Positions 13,457 through 30,367 of a DNA stretch of 64,000 nt are shown here, piece after piece. The notes under the pieces were generated by a model. It saw only the letters and a program-made list of their open reading frames with translations. It searched no databases and was not told where the DNA came from. Numbering within the stretch: position 1 is the stretch's first letter; the number at the start of each line of letters is the position of its first letter. A program made the position numbers and the translations under genes. The DNA comes from Deinococcus sp. YIM 134068 (GTDB taxonomy: Bacteria > Deinococcota > Deinococci > Deinococcales > Deinococcaceae), in contig NZ_JAZHPF010000011.1 of NCBI RefSeq assembly GCF_036543075.1, positions 54,951 through 118,950 on the forward strand, in the 5' to 3' direction.

Positions 13457-13675
13457 ATGAAGACGACCCGCAGCCGCAGCGGCGGCAAACTCAGCAAGTG
13501 GATGGTCTACGCCCCCGTCGCCCTCGAACTCATCGGCATGGTGCGCCGCAAGCGGCAGGTGGGGCGCGGCAAGTACACCAAGCTCGGAAAACGCGACCGC
13601 GCCCTCGACTTCCTGCTGGGGCAGGCCGAGAAGCGTCTGGGCAAGCGGACCGCGAGCAAGCGCCGCTGGTTCTGA
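13457..13675 (+). CDS. Small highly basic hypothetical protein
   Basis: 72 residues from the ATG at 13457 (an in-frame ATG nine bases upstream is also possible; GGGAGG lies between the two). It has an Arg/Lys-rich start (MKTTRSRSGGKLSKW), a short hydrophobic stretch (VYAPVALELIGMV), then a very basic tail (RRKRQVGRGKYTKLGKRDR and GKRTASKRRWF). There is no known motif. Codon use is normal for the region and a strong stem-loop follows the stop, both of which support a real gene. Nucleic-acid binding is only a guess based on charge. Confidence 0.6.
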   Translation: MKTTRSRSGGKLSKWMVYAPVALELIGMVRRKRQVGRGKYTKLGKRDRALDFLLGQAEKRLGKRTASKRRWF

Positions 13676-13687
13676 AGAGGGAGAGAA

Positions 13688-13723
13688 GAGGAGCGCCCTG
13701 GAGAGTGTGCCGGGGCGCTCCTC
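13688..13723 (+). terminator. Strong stem-loop after the small basic protein gene
   Basis: GAGGAGCGCCC pairs perfectly with GGGCGCTCCTC across a 14-nt loop. It starts 12 nt after the stop codon. No T-run follows, so it may be an RNA end-protecting hairpin or a factor-assisted terminator. Confidence 0.6.
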
Positions 13724-13745
13724 CCTGTGTTGGTGATGTTGGGCA

Positions 13746-13798
13746 AGCGGGGCTTGCCACCCCCACCCGGCCTCCCCCGCAAGGGGGGAGGAGTGGAA
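13746..13798 (-). repeat. Family A hairpin repeat (reverse orientation)
   Basis: GCCACCCCCACCCGGCCTCC then CCCGCAAGGGGGGAGG, ending just before the 3' end of copA. Confidence 0.8.
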
Positions 13799-13810
13799 AG
13801 ACGCAGCCTC

Positions 13811-16330
13811 TTAAGTCTGTCCTCGCGCCACCGTCTGCCTCATCGGAACCTCCGGGGAAGACGACGCCACCCTCAGCGGGGGCCGGAAGGTCCTGAGCCG
13901 CAGCGCGTTCGTCAGCACGAAGACGCTCGATAACCCCATCGCGGCGGCGGCGAGGACGGGGGAGAGGGTGACGCCCCACGGGGCCAGCACGCCCGCCGCG
14001 ACCGGAATGAGGAGGACGTTGTACGCGAAGGCCCAGAAGAGGTTGACCCGGATGTTCCGCAGGGTGGCGCGTGACAGGGCCACCGCGTTCGGCACGCCGC
14101 GCAGGTCGCCGCTCATCAGAATCACGTCGGCGGTCTCCACGGCCACGTCCGTTCCCGTGCCGATGGCGACGCCCACATCCGCCCGCGCGAGGGCCGGGGC
14201 GTCGTTGATGCCGTCCCCGACGAAGGCGACGGTGCGTCCCCCCGCCTGCAACTCCGCCACCGCGTCCGCCTTGCCCTCCGGCAGGACCTCGGCCAGCACG
14301 CGCGACACCCCGACCTCGGCGGCCACGGCCCCGGCGGTCGCGCGGGTGTCGCCCGTGATCAGGGCCACTTCTGCCCCCTGCCCCTGAAGCGTGCGGATGG
14401 CCGACGCGCTGCCCTCGCGCAACGGGTCGGCGATGCCCAGCAGGCCCGCCAGTTCCCCGTCCAACGCCACGAAGACGGGGGTGCGTCCCCGAGTGGCGAG
14501 CCGGTCCGCTTCCTGCCCCAACTCGCCGAGCGGCAGCCCCAGCCGCGCCATGAACCGCGCCGCGCCGACCTCCACCCGCCGCCCGTCCACCGTCGCCCGC
14601 ACCCCGAAGCCGGGCAGGGCCTCGAACTCCGTCGCCGTGGGGACCGCCAACCCCCGCTCCCGCGCCGCCCGCTCGACCGCCCTTGCCAGCGGATGCTCCG
14701 AGGAAGCCTCGGCGGCGGCAGCGAGCGAGAGCAGTTCATCCTCGCTGACGGCTGACGGCTGAGAGCTGACCGCTTCCGTGACCTCCGGTGCCCCCCGCGT
14801 CACCGTCCCCGTCTTGTCCAGCGCCACCACCCCGGCCCGGCCCAGCCCCTCCAATGCCGCCCCGGAGCGGAACAGCACGCCGAGCTGCGCGGCCTTCCCG
14901 CTGCCCACCATCACGGAGACGGGTGTGGCGAGTCCCATCGCGCACGGGCAGGCGATGATGAGGACGGCGACGGTGTGGACGAGCGCGTTCGCCAGCGCCC
15001 CCTCCCCGCCGAGCAGCAGCCACGTCAGGAAGGTCAGCGCCGCGATGACGAGGACGACGGGCACGAACACAGCCACCACCCGGTCGGCGAGGCCCTGAAT
15101 GGGCGGTCGGCTCGCCTGCGCGCTCTCCACGAGGCGGACGATTCGTGCCAGCGCCGTGTCCGCCCCCACCCCCGTCGCCCGGAAGGTCAGCGCCCCCGTG
15201 CCGTTCACCGTGCCGCCCGTGACGCGGCTGCCGGTCGTCTTCTCCACGGGCACCGGCTCACCCGTCAGCATGGACTCGTCCACGTAGGAGCGGCCCTCTG
15301 TCACTTCCCCGTCCACGGGCAGCCGCTCGCCGGAGCGAATCAGGACCAGATCGCCCACCCGCACGTCGTCCGCCGCGACCTCCACCACCTCGCCGCCGCG
15401 CCGCACGCGGGCCGTGCTGGGGCGCAGGGCGAGCAGCGACCGCATCGCCTCGCCCGAGCGGCCCTTCGCCAGCGCCTCGAACAGCTTGCCGAGCAGGATC
15501 AGGGTGATGACGACCGCCGACGCCTCGAAGTAGACGTGCGCGCTCCCCACCGGGAAGAGGCCGGGCGCGACGGTCGCCAGCACCGAGTACGCGAAGGCGG
15601 CGGTCGTGCCCAGCATGACGAGCGTGTTCATGTCCGGGGAGCGGTGCCGCAGGGCCGCCCAGCCCGAGCGGTAGAAGCGCAGGCCGGGGCCGAACTGTAC
15701 CGGCGCGGCGAGCGCGAGCATGATCCAGTTCAGCGCGTTCATCCCGACGTTCTCCATCAGCCACATGTGGAGCGGCATCCAGAGCATCGGCAGCATGGCG
15801 AGCAGGAAGAGGGGGATGGAAAAGGCCGCCGCGAAGAGGACAGCCCGGCGAAGGTCGGTCATCTCACGCGCCCGGCGTTCCCTGTCGGCATCCAATCTGG
15901 ACTGTGCCCGCTCGGTCTCGTCCGGCACCGCGTACCCCGCCCCGCGCACCGCGTCCCTGAGGGCGGCGGGCGAGGTAGCAGCGGGCAGGTACGTCACGCT
16001 CGCCCGCTCGGTGGCGAGGTTCACGGACGCGCTCAGCACGCCCTCCGCCCGATTCAGCGCCCGCTCCACCCGCCCGACGCACGCCGCGCAGGTCATCCCC
16101 TCCACGGGGAAGCTCGCCTCCGCCGTCCGCGCCTCGTACCCGGTGTCCTCCACCCGCCGCACGAGCGTCGCCGCGTCAGTCCGCGCCGGATCGTAGGTCA
16201 CGCTCGCCCGCTCGGTGGCGAGGTTGACAGCCGCCGCCTCCACCCCCTCCGCCTTCCGTAGCCCGCGTTCCACCCGCCCCACGCACGCGGCACACGTCAT
16301 GCCGCCGATATCGAGTTCGAGAGTTTTCAT
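13811..16330 (-). CDS. copA: Copper-exporting P1B-type ATPase
   Basis: 839 residues. There are two N-terminal heavy-metal domains, each with [13 protein letters not shown] (about residues 9-75 and 76-145), followed by eight predicted membrane segments. TGEPVPVEK is the actuator, [11 protein letters not shown] the membrane CPC site, DKTGT the phosphorylated Asp, SEHPLA the nucleotide site and GDGINDAP the hinge. It exports Cu(I) from the cytoplasm. Around residues 521-530 (SSQPSAVSE), between DKTGT and the HP motif, the sequence is translated family B repeat DNA (14748-14772), an in-frame insertion in a surface loop. Divergent from copZ-DUF305-csoR. Its promoter spacer resembles a CsoR operator. 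Confidence 0.95.
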   Translation of the reverse strand: MKTLELDIGGMTCAACVGRVERGLRKAEGVEAAAVNLATERASVTYDPARTDAATLVRRVEDTGYEARTAEASFPVEGMTCAACVGRVERALNRAEGVLSASVNLATERASVTYLPAATSPAALRDAVRGAGYAVPDETERAQSRLDADRERRAREMTDLRRAVLFAAAFSIPLFLLAMLPMLWMPLHMWLMENVGMNALNWIMLALAAPVQFGPGLRFYRSGWAALRHRSPDMNTLVMLGTTAAFAYSVLATVAPGLFPVGSAHVYFEASAVVITLILLGKLFEALAKGRSGEAMRSLLALRPSTARVRRGGEVVEVAADDVRVGDLVLIRSGERLPVDGEVTEGRSYVDESMLTGEPVPVEKTTGSRVTGGTVNGTGALTFRATGVGADTALARIVRLVESAQASRPPIQGLADRVVAVFVPVVLVIAALTFLTWLLLGGEGALANALVHTVAVLIIACPCAMGLATPVSVMVGSGKAAQLGVLFRSGAALEGLGRAGVVALDKTGTVTRGAPEVTEAVSSQPSAVSEDELLSLAAAAEASSEHPLARAVERAARERGLAVPTATEFEALPGFGVRATVDGRRVEVGAARFMARLGLPLGELGQEADRLATRGRTPVFVALDGELAGLLGIADPLREGSASAIRTLQGQGAEVALITGDTRATAGAVAAEVGVSRVLAEVLPEGKADAVAELQAGGRTVAFVGDGINDAPALARADVGVAIGTGTDVAVETADVILMSGDLRGVPNAVALSRATLRNIRVNLFWAFAYNVLLIPVAAGVLAPWGVTLSPVLAAAAMGLSSVFVLTNALRLRTFRPPLRVASSSPEVPMRQTVARGQT
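14748..14772. repeat. Family B repeat inside the copA coding sequence
   Basis: GCTGACGGCTGACGGCTGAG and AGCTGACCGC units match the intergenic family B tracts and are read in frame as a Ser/Pro/Gln-rich loop of CopA. Confidence 0.7.
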
Positions 16331-16336
16331 GGGAGG

Positions 16337-16365
16337 AGCATATCCCCCCAGGGAGGGTCTGGCAA
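16337..16365 (-). promoter_or_regulatory. copA promoter with CsoR-like operator in the spacer
   Basis: On the minus strand: -35 TTGCCA (16360-16365), a 17-bp spacer, -10 TATGCT (16337-16342), then six bases to the ATG. The spacer reads GACCCTCCCTGGGGGGA, a C-run/G-run inverted repeat typical of CsoR operators. The mRNA is predicted to be leaderless. Confidence 0.65.
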
Positions 16366-16367
16366 GC

Positions 16368-16436
16368 TGTCAGCCATCAGCTTTCAGCTTTCAGCCTTCC
16401 TTTGCTGATAGCTGACCGCTAATAGCTGATAGCTCC
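16368..16436. repeat. Family B repeat
   Basis: A long tract of CAGCTTTCAGC, GCTGATAGCTGA and related units between the divergent copA and copZ promoters. Confidence 0.8.
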
Positions 16437-16465
16437 TTGACACCCTCCCCCCCTGGGTATAGCCT
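16437..16465 (+). promoter_or_regulatory. copZ operon promoter with CsoR-like operator in the spacer
   Basis: -35 TTGACA (16437-16442), a 17-bp spacer, -10 TAGCCT (16460-16465), and six bases to the ATG at 16472. The spacer and flank read ACCCTCCCCCCCTGGGTA, again a C-run/G-run inverted repeat like that in the copA promoter. Repression by the CsoR encoded in the same operon is the likely control. Confidence 0.65.
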
Positions 16466-16471
16466 GACTCC

Positions 16472-16672
16472 ATGACCACCGAACTGACGATCACCGGGAT
16501 GAGCTGCGGGCATTGCGTGAAGGCCGTTGAGGGAGCCTTGAAGGCGGTACCCGGCGTGGAGGGCGTGCGGGTGGACCTGGAGGGCGGGAAGGCGACCGTG
16601 GAAGGGCAGGTGGAGGCGAACGCGCTCGTCGCCGCCGTGGCCGAGGAGGGCTACGGGGCACAGGCACGATGA
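16472..16672 (+). CDS. copZ: Copper chaperone CopZ (heavy-metal-associated domain)
   Basis: 66 residues with a single HMA domain. The metal motif is GMSCGHCVKAVE (Cys residues around positions 12 and 15), followed by the ferredoxin-like beta-alpha-beta pattern (VPGVEGVRVDLEGGKATVEG). It carries Cu(I) to CopA. It is the first gene of a three-gene operon in which each stop overlaps the next ATG by four bases (copZ, DUF305 protein, csoR). Confidence 0.92.
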   Translation: MTTELTITGMSCGHCVKAVEGALKAVPGVEGVRVDLEGGKATVEGQVEANALVAAVAEEGYGAQAR

Positions 16673-17214
16673 GGGCGGCGCTGCTGCTCACGCTGGCGCT
16701 GACGGGTGGGGCGCTCGCCGGGACTCATACGGGCCACGGCGGGCACGGCGCGTCCACCGCGACGGGCAAGGAGGCGGGGCCGCTCGACCAACTGCGCCCG
16801 CTCCTGGGCTGGACCTTCGACGTGCGCTTTGCCCTGCGGATGATGGACCATCACCAGATGGCCGTGGATATGGCCCGCGCGGAGCTGCGGCTGGGGAACG
16901 ACGCGCGGGTGAAGGCCGCCGCCCGTGAGGTCATCGCCACGCAGGAGAAGGAGATCGCCCAGCTCGGCGCGTGGGTGCGGAAGTGGACGGGCAAGAGCTA
17001 CACGCCCCGGAGCATGTCCATGTCGCCGAAGGGCGATACTGACCGCTGGTTCCTGGAGGGCATGATTCCCCACCACGAGGGCGCGGTGGAGATGGCGAGG
17101 CTCGTTCCGGCCCGTTCCCAGAATCCGCAGGTCCGGCAACTCGCCGCGCGGATCGTCAGGACGCAGACGGCGGAGATCAATCAGTACCGCGCCTGGCTGA
17201 AGGACCTGCCATGA
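16669..17214 (+). CDS. DUF305 (CopM-like) secreted copper-binding protein
   Basis: 181 residues. Residues 1-18 are a signal peptide (MRAALLLTLALTGGALAG), followed by a His-rich stretch (THTGHGGHG). The DUF305 four-helix core carries two HH motifs, RMMDHHQMAVDMA and GMIPHHEGAVEMA, plus Met residues suited to Cu(I). Related CopM of cyanobacteria binds copper outside the cytoplasm. It overlaps copZ and csoR by four bases at either end, so translational coupling is likely. Inferred role: periplasmic or surface copper buffering. Confidence 0.88.
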   Translation: MRAALLLTLALTGGALAGTHTGHGGHGASTATGKEAGPLDQLRPLLGWTFDVRFALRMMDHHQMAVDMARAELRLGNDARVKAAAREVIATQEKEIAQLGAWVRKWTGKSYTPRSMSMSPKGDTDRWFLEGMIPHHEGAVEMARLVPARSQNPQVRQLAARIVRTQTAEINQYRAWLKDLP

Positions 17215-17519
17215 CCGACACGGCCACCCACTGCCACGCCGAGAACAAGCTGTGTATGCCGGAAGACGCCCGCAAACGGGCCGCCCGACGCCTGAGCATC
17301 GCGCGGGGGCACCTCGATTCCATCGTGCGGATGCTGGAAAAGGAGGACGTGTACTGCGTGGACGTGCTGCGGCAGATCAAGGCCGTGCAGGGGGCGCTGG
17401 GCGGCGCGGGCGAGGTCGTGCTGCGTGGGCACCTTGAGGCACACGTCGCCACCGCCGCCACACGCGGCGACACGGTGGAGATGGTGGAGGAGCTGATGGA
17501 GGCGCTGCGGTACAGGTGA
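17211..17519 (+). CDS. csoR: CsoR-family copper-sensing repressor (Cys-His-His type)
   Basis: 102 residues, with the three-helix DUF156 fold starting at DARKRAARRLSIARGHLDSIVRML. The copper ligands are C49 (EDVYCVDVLRQI), H74 and H78 (LRGHLEAHV). The third ligand is therefore His and not Cys, as reported for the Thermus thermophilus CsoR. Copper binding releases the repressor from DNA, and the likely targets are the copZ and copA promoters 0.75 kb upstream. The TGA stop lies exactly at the junction with the downstream tnpB element. The Cys/His-containing N-terminus (THCHAENKLCM) is extra compared with short CsoRs. Confidence 0.92.
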   Translation: MTDTATHCHAENKLCMPEDARKRAARRLSIARGHLDSIVRMLEKEDVYCVDVLRQIKAVQGALGGAGEVVLRGHLEAHVATAATRGDTVEMVEELMEALRYR

Positions 17520-17531
17520 ACTACCCCACGC

Positions 17532-18701
<1,170 letters not shown>

Positions 18702-18807
18702 CTCCTCGAAAGGTGTCTGCCACGGTCCCGGCTGTATCAGCAGCGCGGGGCCATTGCTCGTTTAGCTTAGCACTTCTGGGCCTCAGCCTTGCCGCCCTGA
18801 CGGGCGG

Positions 18808-18852
18808 GGGCCGCGTTTGCCCCCACGGATAAATCCGGGGGCACTGCGGCCC
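18808..18852. repeat. Left-end hairpin of the tnpB element
   Basis: Nested palindrome: the outer arms GGGCCGC and GCGGCCC enclose GCCCCCACGGAT-AA-ATCCGGGGGC. It is typical of the subterminal hairpins recognised by Y1 transposases. Confidence 0.7.
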
Positions 18853-18865
18853 TTTCGGTAGAGCA

Positions 18866-18896
18866 CTCAGCTTTCAGCCGTCAGCGGTCAGCCTGA
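18866..18896. repeat. Family B repeat
   Basis: CAGCTTTCAGCCGTCAGC and GGTCAGCCTG units next to the left end of the tnpB element. Confidence 0.7.
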
Positions 18897-19015
18897 TTCC
18901 GTCCGGGCTGGCCGCCTTCCGTTGAAGGGGCGTTGTGAGGTCCGTTCCGACTCCTTCAAACGGGTGCAAAGTCGGCGGGACGGCTTAGCAAGGCGAGAAC
19001 GCCGGGCGTGTAGCT

Positions 19016-19072
19016 CTTCCCCCCTTGCGGGGGAGGCCGGGTGGGGGGTGGCAAGTACCGCTCGCCCAACAC
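19016..19072 (+). repeat. Family A hairpin repeat
   Basis: CCCCCTTGCGGGGGAGG, then CCGGGTGGGGGGTGGCAAG and TACCGCTCG. It lies between the tnpB element and the end of a hypothetical gene, and matches the reverse-oriented copy at 13746. Confidence 0.8.
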
Positions 19073-19088
19073 GCGCTGGGGCGAGGAG

Positions 19089-19430
19089 CTACAGCGAGAC
19101 GGTCACACCCTGCCCCCGATCCATCGCCTCCGCCAGGAACGCCCCCAACCGTTCCAGATACGCCCCGAGTTCGCCGTCCTCGTGTGTCTCCCGCACCTCC
19201 CGCATCATCTCCAGCGCCGTCGGCACGTCCTCGGCGGGGATGTCCTGAAGGTCCAGCAACTCGAAGTCCAAGCCGAGCTGTTCGCCCAGCGGTTGCCACA
19301 GCACCTCGAACGCCTGTTCCTTGACAGATTGGGAGCAGACGAGAAAGCGGGGGTCGGCGGTGGGGTCCTCCGGCCAGCCCTCGTCGTCGAGGTCGTCGGG
19401 GTACACGAGGCCGATCTCTTCGTCGTTCAT
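19089..19430 (-). CDS. Hypothetical acidic protein
   Basis: 113 residues from the ATG at 19430. It is strongly acidic (MNDEEIGLVYPDDLDDEGW at the start, TALEMMREVRETHEDGELG later), predicted mostly helical in its C-terminal half, with no signal peptide or membrane segment. I do not recognise a family. It lies 19 bp after the CoxE-like gene on the same strand and is probably the last gene of that operon. The start is supported by the loss of plausible coding sequence upstream. Confidence 0.6.
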   Translation of the reverse strand: MNDEEIGLVYPDDLDDEGWPEDPTADPRFLVCSQSVKEQAFEVLWQPLGEQLGLDFELLDLQDIPAEDVPTALEMMREVRETHEDGELGAYLERLGAFLAEAMDRGQGVTVSL

Positions 19431-19449
19431 GCAAGGCAGGTTGAGACAC

Positions 19450-20673
<1,224 letters not shown>

Positions 20674-20676
20674 CCC

Positions 20677-21555
<879 letters not shown>

Positions 21556-21844
21556 GCCCCATCCTCGCCTGTTTCACAGCCCCGTGGGGTGAGACGCGCC
21601 GGGCCAGTAAGTCCGAGTAAGACTTCGTTGGAGAACGATGGGCGTGCTTGGACTGTCCTACCCAGCCTCCTCATGGGAGGAACGAAGGAAAAACATCGTT
21701 CCTGCCGAGGATATTCTCTTCCTGGGTAGACCGACCTCGGCAAGTTCTTCTCCCGAAGGGGCCGAACTCCGCCGACTCCTTCACCTTCGGTCCATGTGAC
21801 GGCGGTTGAGAGGCGGGTGACACAGCCTCGCCTACCCTCTGGGC
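21556..21844. other. Divergent intergenic region, no gene seen
   Basis: 289 bp between the CoxD-like gene and a small membrane protein. It contains TGCCGAGG...CCTCGGCA (8-bp arms, about 25-nt loop, near 21707-21747) and a CCTCC/GGAGG hairpin near 21665. No coding potential is apparent. Confidence 0.5.
21833..21838 (+). promoter_or_regulatory. -10 box TACCCT, leaderless start
   Basis: TACCCT lies six bases before the ATG at 21845, with no Shine-Dalgarno sequence. Confidence 0.45.
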
Positions 21845-22144
21845 ATGATCGTTCCCTTCCTGCTGTGCGTGCTGGTGGCCGCCTCCGGGCTGCACTTCGG
21901 TGCCCGCGCGTTGGCCCTGCGCCGCCTTCCCCACCTGATCGTCGTCTGCGTCCTCGCCCACGCTGCCGTGTCGGTGTTCGCCGCGTGGCTCGGGACGTTT
22001 CTGGATTCCACCCCCGCCGGGGGGCTGTGGCTGGCTGTCGCCGGGGTGAGCCTCGCCGGATTCGCCGCCGGAATGCTGTGGGAACGCCGGAAGACGGCAC
22101 CCGCCGCCGAGCCGGTCCCGGCAGAAATGACCTCGGCGAGTTAG
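21845..22144 (+). CDS. Small hypothetical membrane protein
   Basis: 99 residues with three hydrophobic segments: about 1-17 (IVPFLLCVLVAASGL), 29-50 (LIVVCVLAHAAVSVFAAWLG) and 60-78 (LWLAVAGVSLAGFAAGML). A short polar C-tail follows. No family is recognised. It lies on the opposite strand between the CoxD- and CoxG-like genes, so it is not part of that operon. Confidence 0.6.
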   Translation: MIVPFLLCVLVAASGLHFGARALALRRLPHLIVVCVLAHAAVSVFAAWLGTFLDSTPAGGLWLAVAGVSLAGFAAGMLWERRKTAPAAEPVPAEMTSAS

Positions 22145-22246
22145 CGGGGGAGAGGGCCGCCAGTCGCCAGAGAGAACAGGAAAGATTCTTCCGCTGCTTC
22201 ATGTTCCGGGCGCTGGCCGGGAAGCGCACACGTTCCCCGGTGTCCC

Positions 22247-22276
22247 TGGCGACTGGCGGCTGGCCCCTGGCGGCTC
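22247..22276. repeat. Family B repeat
   Basis: CTGGCGACTGGCGGCTGG and CCCCTGGCGGC units just beyond the 3' end of the CoxG-like gene. A shorter partner (GCCGCCAGTCGCCAGAG) lies at 22157-22178 in the opposite sense. Confidence 0.65.
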
Positions 22277-22287
22277 CCCCACGCGAC

Positions 22288-22752
22288 TCAGGCCAGCGTC
22301 CCCGAATGTGCCCCCACCTGCGAACTCATGTTCTGAAAGGTCTTCTGGATGAGCTTCTGGGCCTGGGCATCGAGGACGCGCGCCCCCACCGTGGCGACCG
22401 GGCCGCGCATGGTGGCGTCGCCCGTCCAGTCCAGGGTGGTCGTGCCGTCGCCGTTGTCCACGACGTTCGCGCCCGCCGTCAGGTCCACGACGCTGCCGAG
22501 GCCGCCGCCCTGCACCTTGACGTTGACGCGGTGCTGCGCCTCGTCGGGCAGGACCTCGATCTTGAACTTGAACTTGCCGCGTACCATGCCCACGCCGACC
22601 TGCACGGTGGCGTCCATATGTGTGGCGTCGTGGACGACGACCTCCTGCACGTCGGGCAGGCAGCGCGCCACCCGCTCGGGGTCCTGCACGAAGGCCCACA
22701 CCGCCGCCGGGGGTGCCTTTACGTGTTCCTGACCGCTGTAGTTGAGTTTCAT
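22288..22752 (-). CDS. CoxG-like SRPBCC family protein
   Basis: 154 residues from the ATG at 22752. The start MKLNYSGQEHVKAPPAAVWAFVQDPERVARCLPDVQ is typical of the CO dehydrogenase subunit G (CoxG) branch of SRPBCC proteins, with the central GVGMVRGKFKFKIEV and DGTTTLDWTGDATMRGPVA motifs. CoxG is thought to anchor or assist molybdenum hydroxylases at the membrane, but this copy lacks an obvious C-terminal membrane helix. Its neighbours CoxD and CoxE support the assignment. No coxM, coxS or coxL is in the window. Confidence 0.82.
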   Translation of the reverse strand: MKLNYSGQEHVKAPPAAVWAFVQDPERVARCLPDVQEVVVHDATHMDATVQVGVGMVRGKFKFKIEVLPDEAQHRVNVKVQGGGLGSVVDLTAGANVVDNGDGTTTLDWTGDATMRGPVATVGARVLDAQAQKLIQKTFQNMSSQVGAHSGTLA

Positions 22753-23114
22753 GCTATGGACCTCGTGGCCGCGTGGGAGTGCGGCGGGAGCAGGGTGGAA
22801 GGAGGGTGCCCCCCCATTGTGCCCCACCACCGCCCGGCTGAGGTCCGGGGCACCTCCGGGGTGCCATGAGGAAGGCCGGGAGGACAGGCCCGCTCTCCGG
22901 CGACTGGCGACTGAAAACCCCGTGTAGGTCCTGAATTTGATGTGCCGGAGAGCAAATTCTGACAGAACGCCCCAAACGTCAGAGTCCAGCGGCACCGCGT
23001 CCCGACCGTTGAGGTTGAGACTCCGGTGTGACTGTGCCCGAAGGTGCTTTGAGCCGATGTGCCGATGACTACGCCGTTTCAGGCCCTCAACGGCGTTGGA
23101 AGCCGGCGACTCCC
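22753..23114. other. 362-bp intergenic region with repeats
   Basis: It holds a short family B tract (about 22895-22916) and the second copy of the MITE-like element (about 22916-23098). There is no gene. Confidence 0.65.
22916..23098 (+). mobile_element. MITE-like element, copy 2 (diverged)
   Basis: Aligns with the reverse complement of 6179-6357: CCCCGT-TAGG-CCTGA at the left, a shared block GTGACTGTGCCC in the middle, and TTTCAGGCCCTCAACGG at the right. Left and right ends are imperfect inverted repeats of each other. The copy is more diverged than copy 1 and no clear target duplication is seen. Confidence 0.55.
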
Positions 23115-25969
<2,855 letters not shown>

Positions 25970-25973
<4 letters not shown>

Positions 25974-27778
25974 GCCCCGGACCCCAGCAGCACGGCCTCA
26001 CCGGGGGCGAGGGTAGCGTCCTCGCGGCCCTCGGAGTGAAAGAGAACGGCGGAGGGCAGGCTGAGGGAGAGGATCACGGCGTCCATATTCAGCTCGGCCC
26101 CCCCGGTATTCCAGAGCAGGGCGCGTTCGCCTTCCTCCGTTCTGTGGCGCACCCATACCACGTCGCCCACAGTTCCGGCCTCCAGATTGCGGCGCTCGCG
26201 GTCCCGCAGCACGGGGTCCTCCCGGCGCAACCTCAGCAGCTCGCGGTACAGCCCCAGCGTGCGGGCGTGTTCGCCCTCCTCGCGCTCGCTCCAATCGAGT
26301 TTTGCCCCCTCGAAGGTCGCCTCCGCCTGCGGGTCGAGGATGGTGTCCCCGCCGAAGCCCTCGAAGGCGGCGAACTCGCGCTTGCGACCCTCGCTCACCA
26401 GCGCCCCCAGTTCCCCGTGGTGGTCGCTGAAGAAGGGAAAGGGCGTGGAGGCCAGCCACTCCTGCCCCTGAAAGAGTAGCGGCGTGGTGGGCAGCGTGAG
26501 GAGCAGAGTGGTGGCCCCCCGGAACATCGCGGGCGTCACCCGGCTCAGGTGGTGGATGCGGTCGCCCACCGCCCGGTTGCCGACCTGATCGTGGTTCTGG
26601 ATGAAGTACACGAAGGAGGGGGAATTCAGCGCGTCGGCGGGCCTGCCGCGCGGGGCGTGCCCCTGGTCCCACTCCCACTCCTGGCCCTCGTAGACCCAGC
26701 CCCGGTTGATCACGTTCGCCACCGCCGCCGCGCCCCCCTCGTAATACTGGTAGTACCCGTCGCGGTCGCCTGCCACCGTCACGCGCATGACGTGGTGGAA
26801 GTCGTCCACCCACATGCCGTCGAGGTGGTGGTCGGTCACGAGTTCGGGCAGGTTGCGGTAGTCCTCGGCGAGCATGAGGTGGGTGCCGCCGAGCGCGTGT
26901 ACCCCGTCGGCGATCTCGCGCAGGATGTGGGTGGGGGAGTCGTCCTGCATCTCCTGGGTGGCGTCCAGCCGCAGCCCGTCGAAGCGGTAGTCGCGCAGCC
27001 ACATCCGCGCGTTCCCGGTGATGAGGCGGCGCATGTGGGGTTCGGCGTAGTCCAGCCCCGCGCCCCACGGGGTATGGAACCGCTCCGTGAAGTACGACGG
27101 GCTGTACGCGCTGAGGTAGTTCCCATCCGGCCCGAAGTGGTTGTACACCACATCCAGAAAGACGGCCAGCCCCAGCCCGTGCGCCGCGTCCACGAAGGCC
27201 ATCAGGTCCTCGGGGCGGCCATAGGGCGCATAGGGCGAGTACAGCGCCACCCCGTCGTACCCCCAGCCGCGCGAGCCGGGAAAGGCCGCCACCGGCATCA
27301 GCTCCACGGCGGTGACGCCCAGTTCCTTGAGGTCCGGCAGCCGCTCCATCGCCGCCCGGTAGGTGCCCTGCGGGGTAAAGGTGCCGACGTGCAGCTCGTA
27401 GAAGACGCACTCGTTCAGGGGCAGCCCGCGCCAACTCGTGTTCTCCCAGGCGAAGGTGCCGAGGTCCACGACCTCCGCCTCCCCGTGCACGCCGTCGGGC
27501 AGGAAGCGCGCATAGGGGTCGGGGAGGGCCAGCCCGTCGAGGACGAACTTGTACCGTGTGCCCACGCCGACGGGGAGCACCGTCTCGAACGTGCCGCCTC
27601 CCAGCGCGTTCATGGGATGGTCTGTGCCGTCCACCCGCACGGCGACCTCACGGGCGAGGGTACTCCAGACGCGGAAGCGGGTGCCGCTCCGGTCCGGGAG
27701 GACGTGCGCGCCCAGGCGGGTTTCGGGCGAGTCGGGCGGGGTGGGGGGGGCCGGGTCATGGGCGGTGGGCGTGGTCAT
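25970..27778 (-). CDS. treZ: Malto-oligosyltrehalose trehalohydrolase
   Basis: 602 residues. An N-terminal carbohydrate-binding/E-set domain (to about 110) is followed by the GH13 barrel. The catalytic residues are D272 ([11 protein letters not shown]), E305 ([11 protein letters not shown]) and D397 ([10 protein letters not shown]). The family-typical [14 protein letters not shown] is present. It releases trehalose from the product of TreY. The ribosome-binding site AAGGAG precedes the ATG at 27778. With treY and glgX it forms the TreX-TreY-TreZ route from glycogen to trehalose, a desiccation and osmotic protectant. Confidence 0.95.
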
Positions 27779-28095
27779 GGGAACTCCTTGCGGGCCACCG
27801 GGCCGGGGCGGGTGGCGCGAGAACAGAAGTTGGAGATGTTGGGAAGGTCGTCACATGGCCGGACAACCTGTGTGCAGAGAAGGTCGGGCGAGCGGGGCGG
27901 GACCGTGTGCCTTGAGGAAATGGTCATACACAGGGGCACCCCCCCGACGGATCAGCGTAGGGAGAGGCGAGCGGGTGGAGATGAGATGGACTTCAGGGAA
28001 ACCGAGGTGTCTCCGCTACTGCCAAAGAGAAGGGTGAAGGAAGCCGGAACTTCCCCCACCTCTGCCGAACCGCCGGGTCCGTGCCTATTCCGTGC
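27779..28095. other. 317-bp intergenic region, no gene seen
   Basis: Between treZ and glgX, both on the minus strand. Apart from the treZ ribosome-binding site (AAGGAG near 27785), no repeat, terminator or conserved reading frame is apparent. Confidence 0.5.
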
Positions 28096-30279
<2,184 letters not shown>

Positions 30280-30367
30280 AGATTCCTGTCCTCCACGGGC
30301 ACGCAGCCCGGTGTTTGTCTCGGGAAGCCGGGCGTTCCCACCGGCAGGGCCGGGGAAGCGCCCTCGC

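Noticed and set aside
18841..18870. GGTAGAGCACTC-like stretch that resembles a tRNA D-arm
   Set aside because: No acceptor stem, anticodon arm or T-loop can be built around it. It belongs to the left end of the tnpB element.
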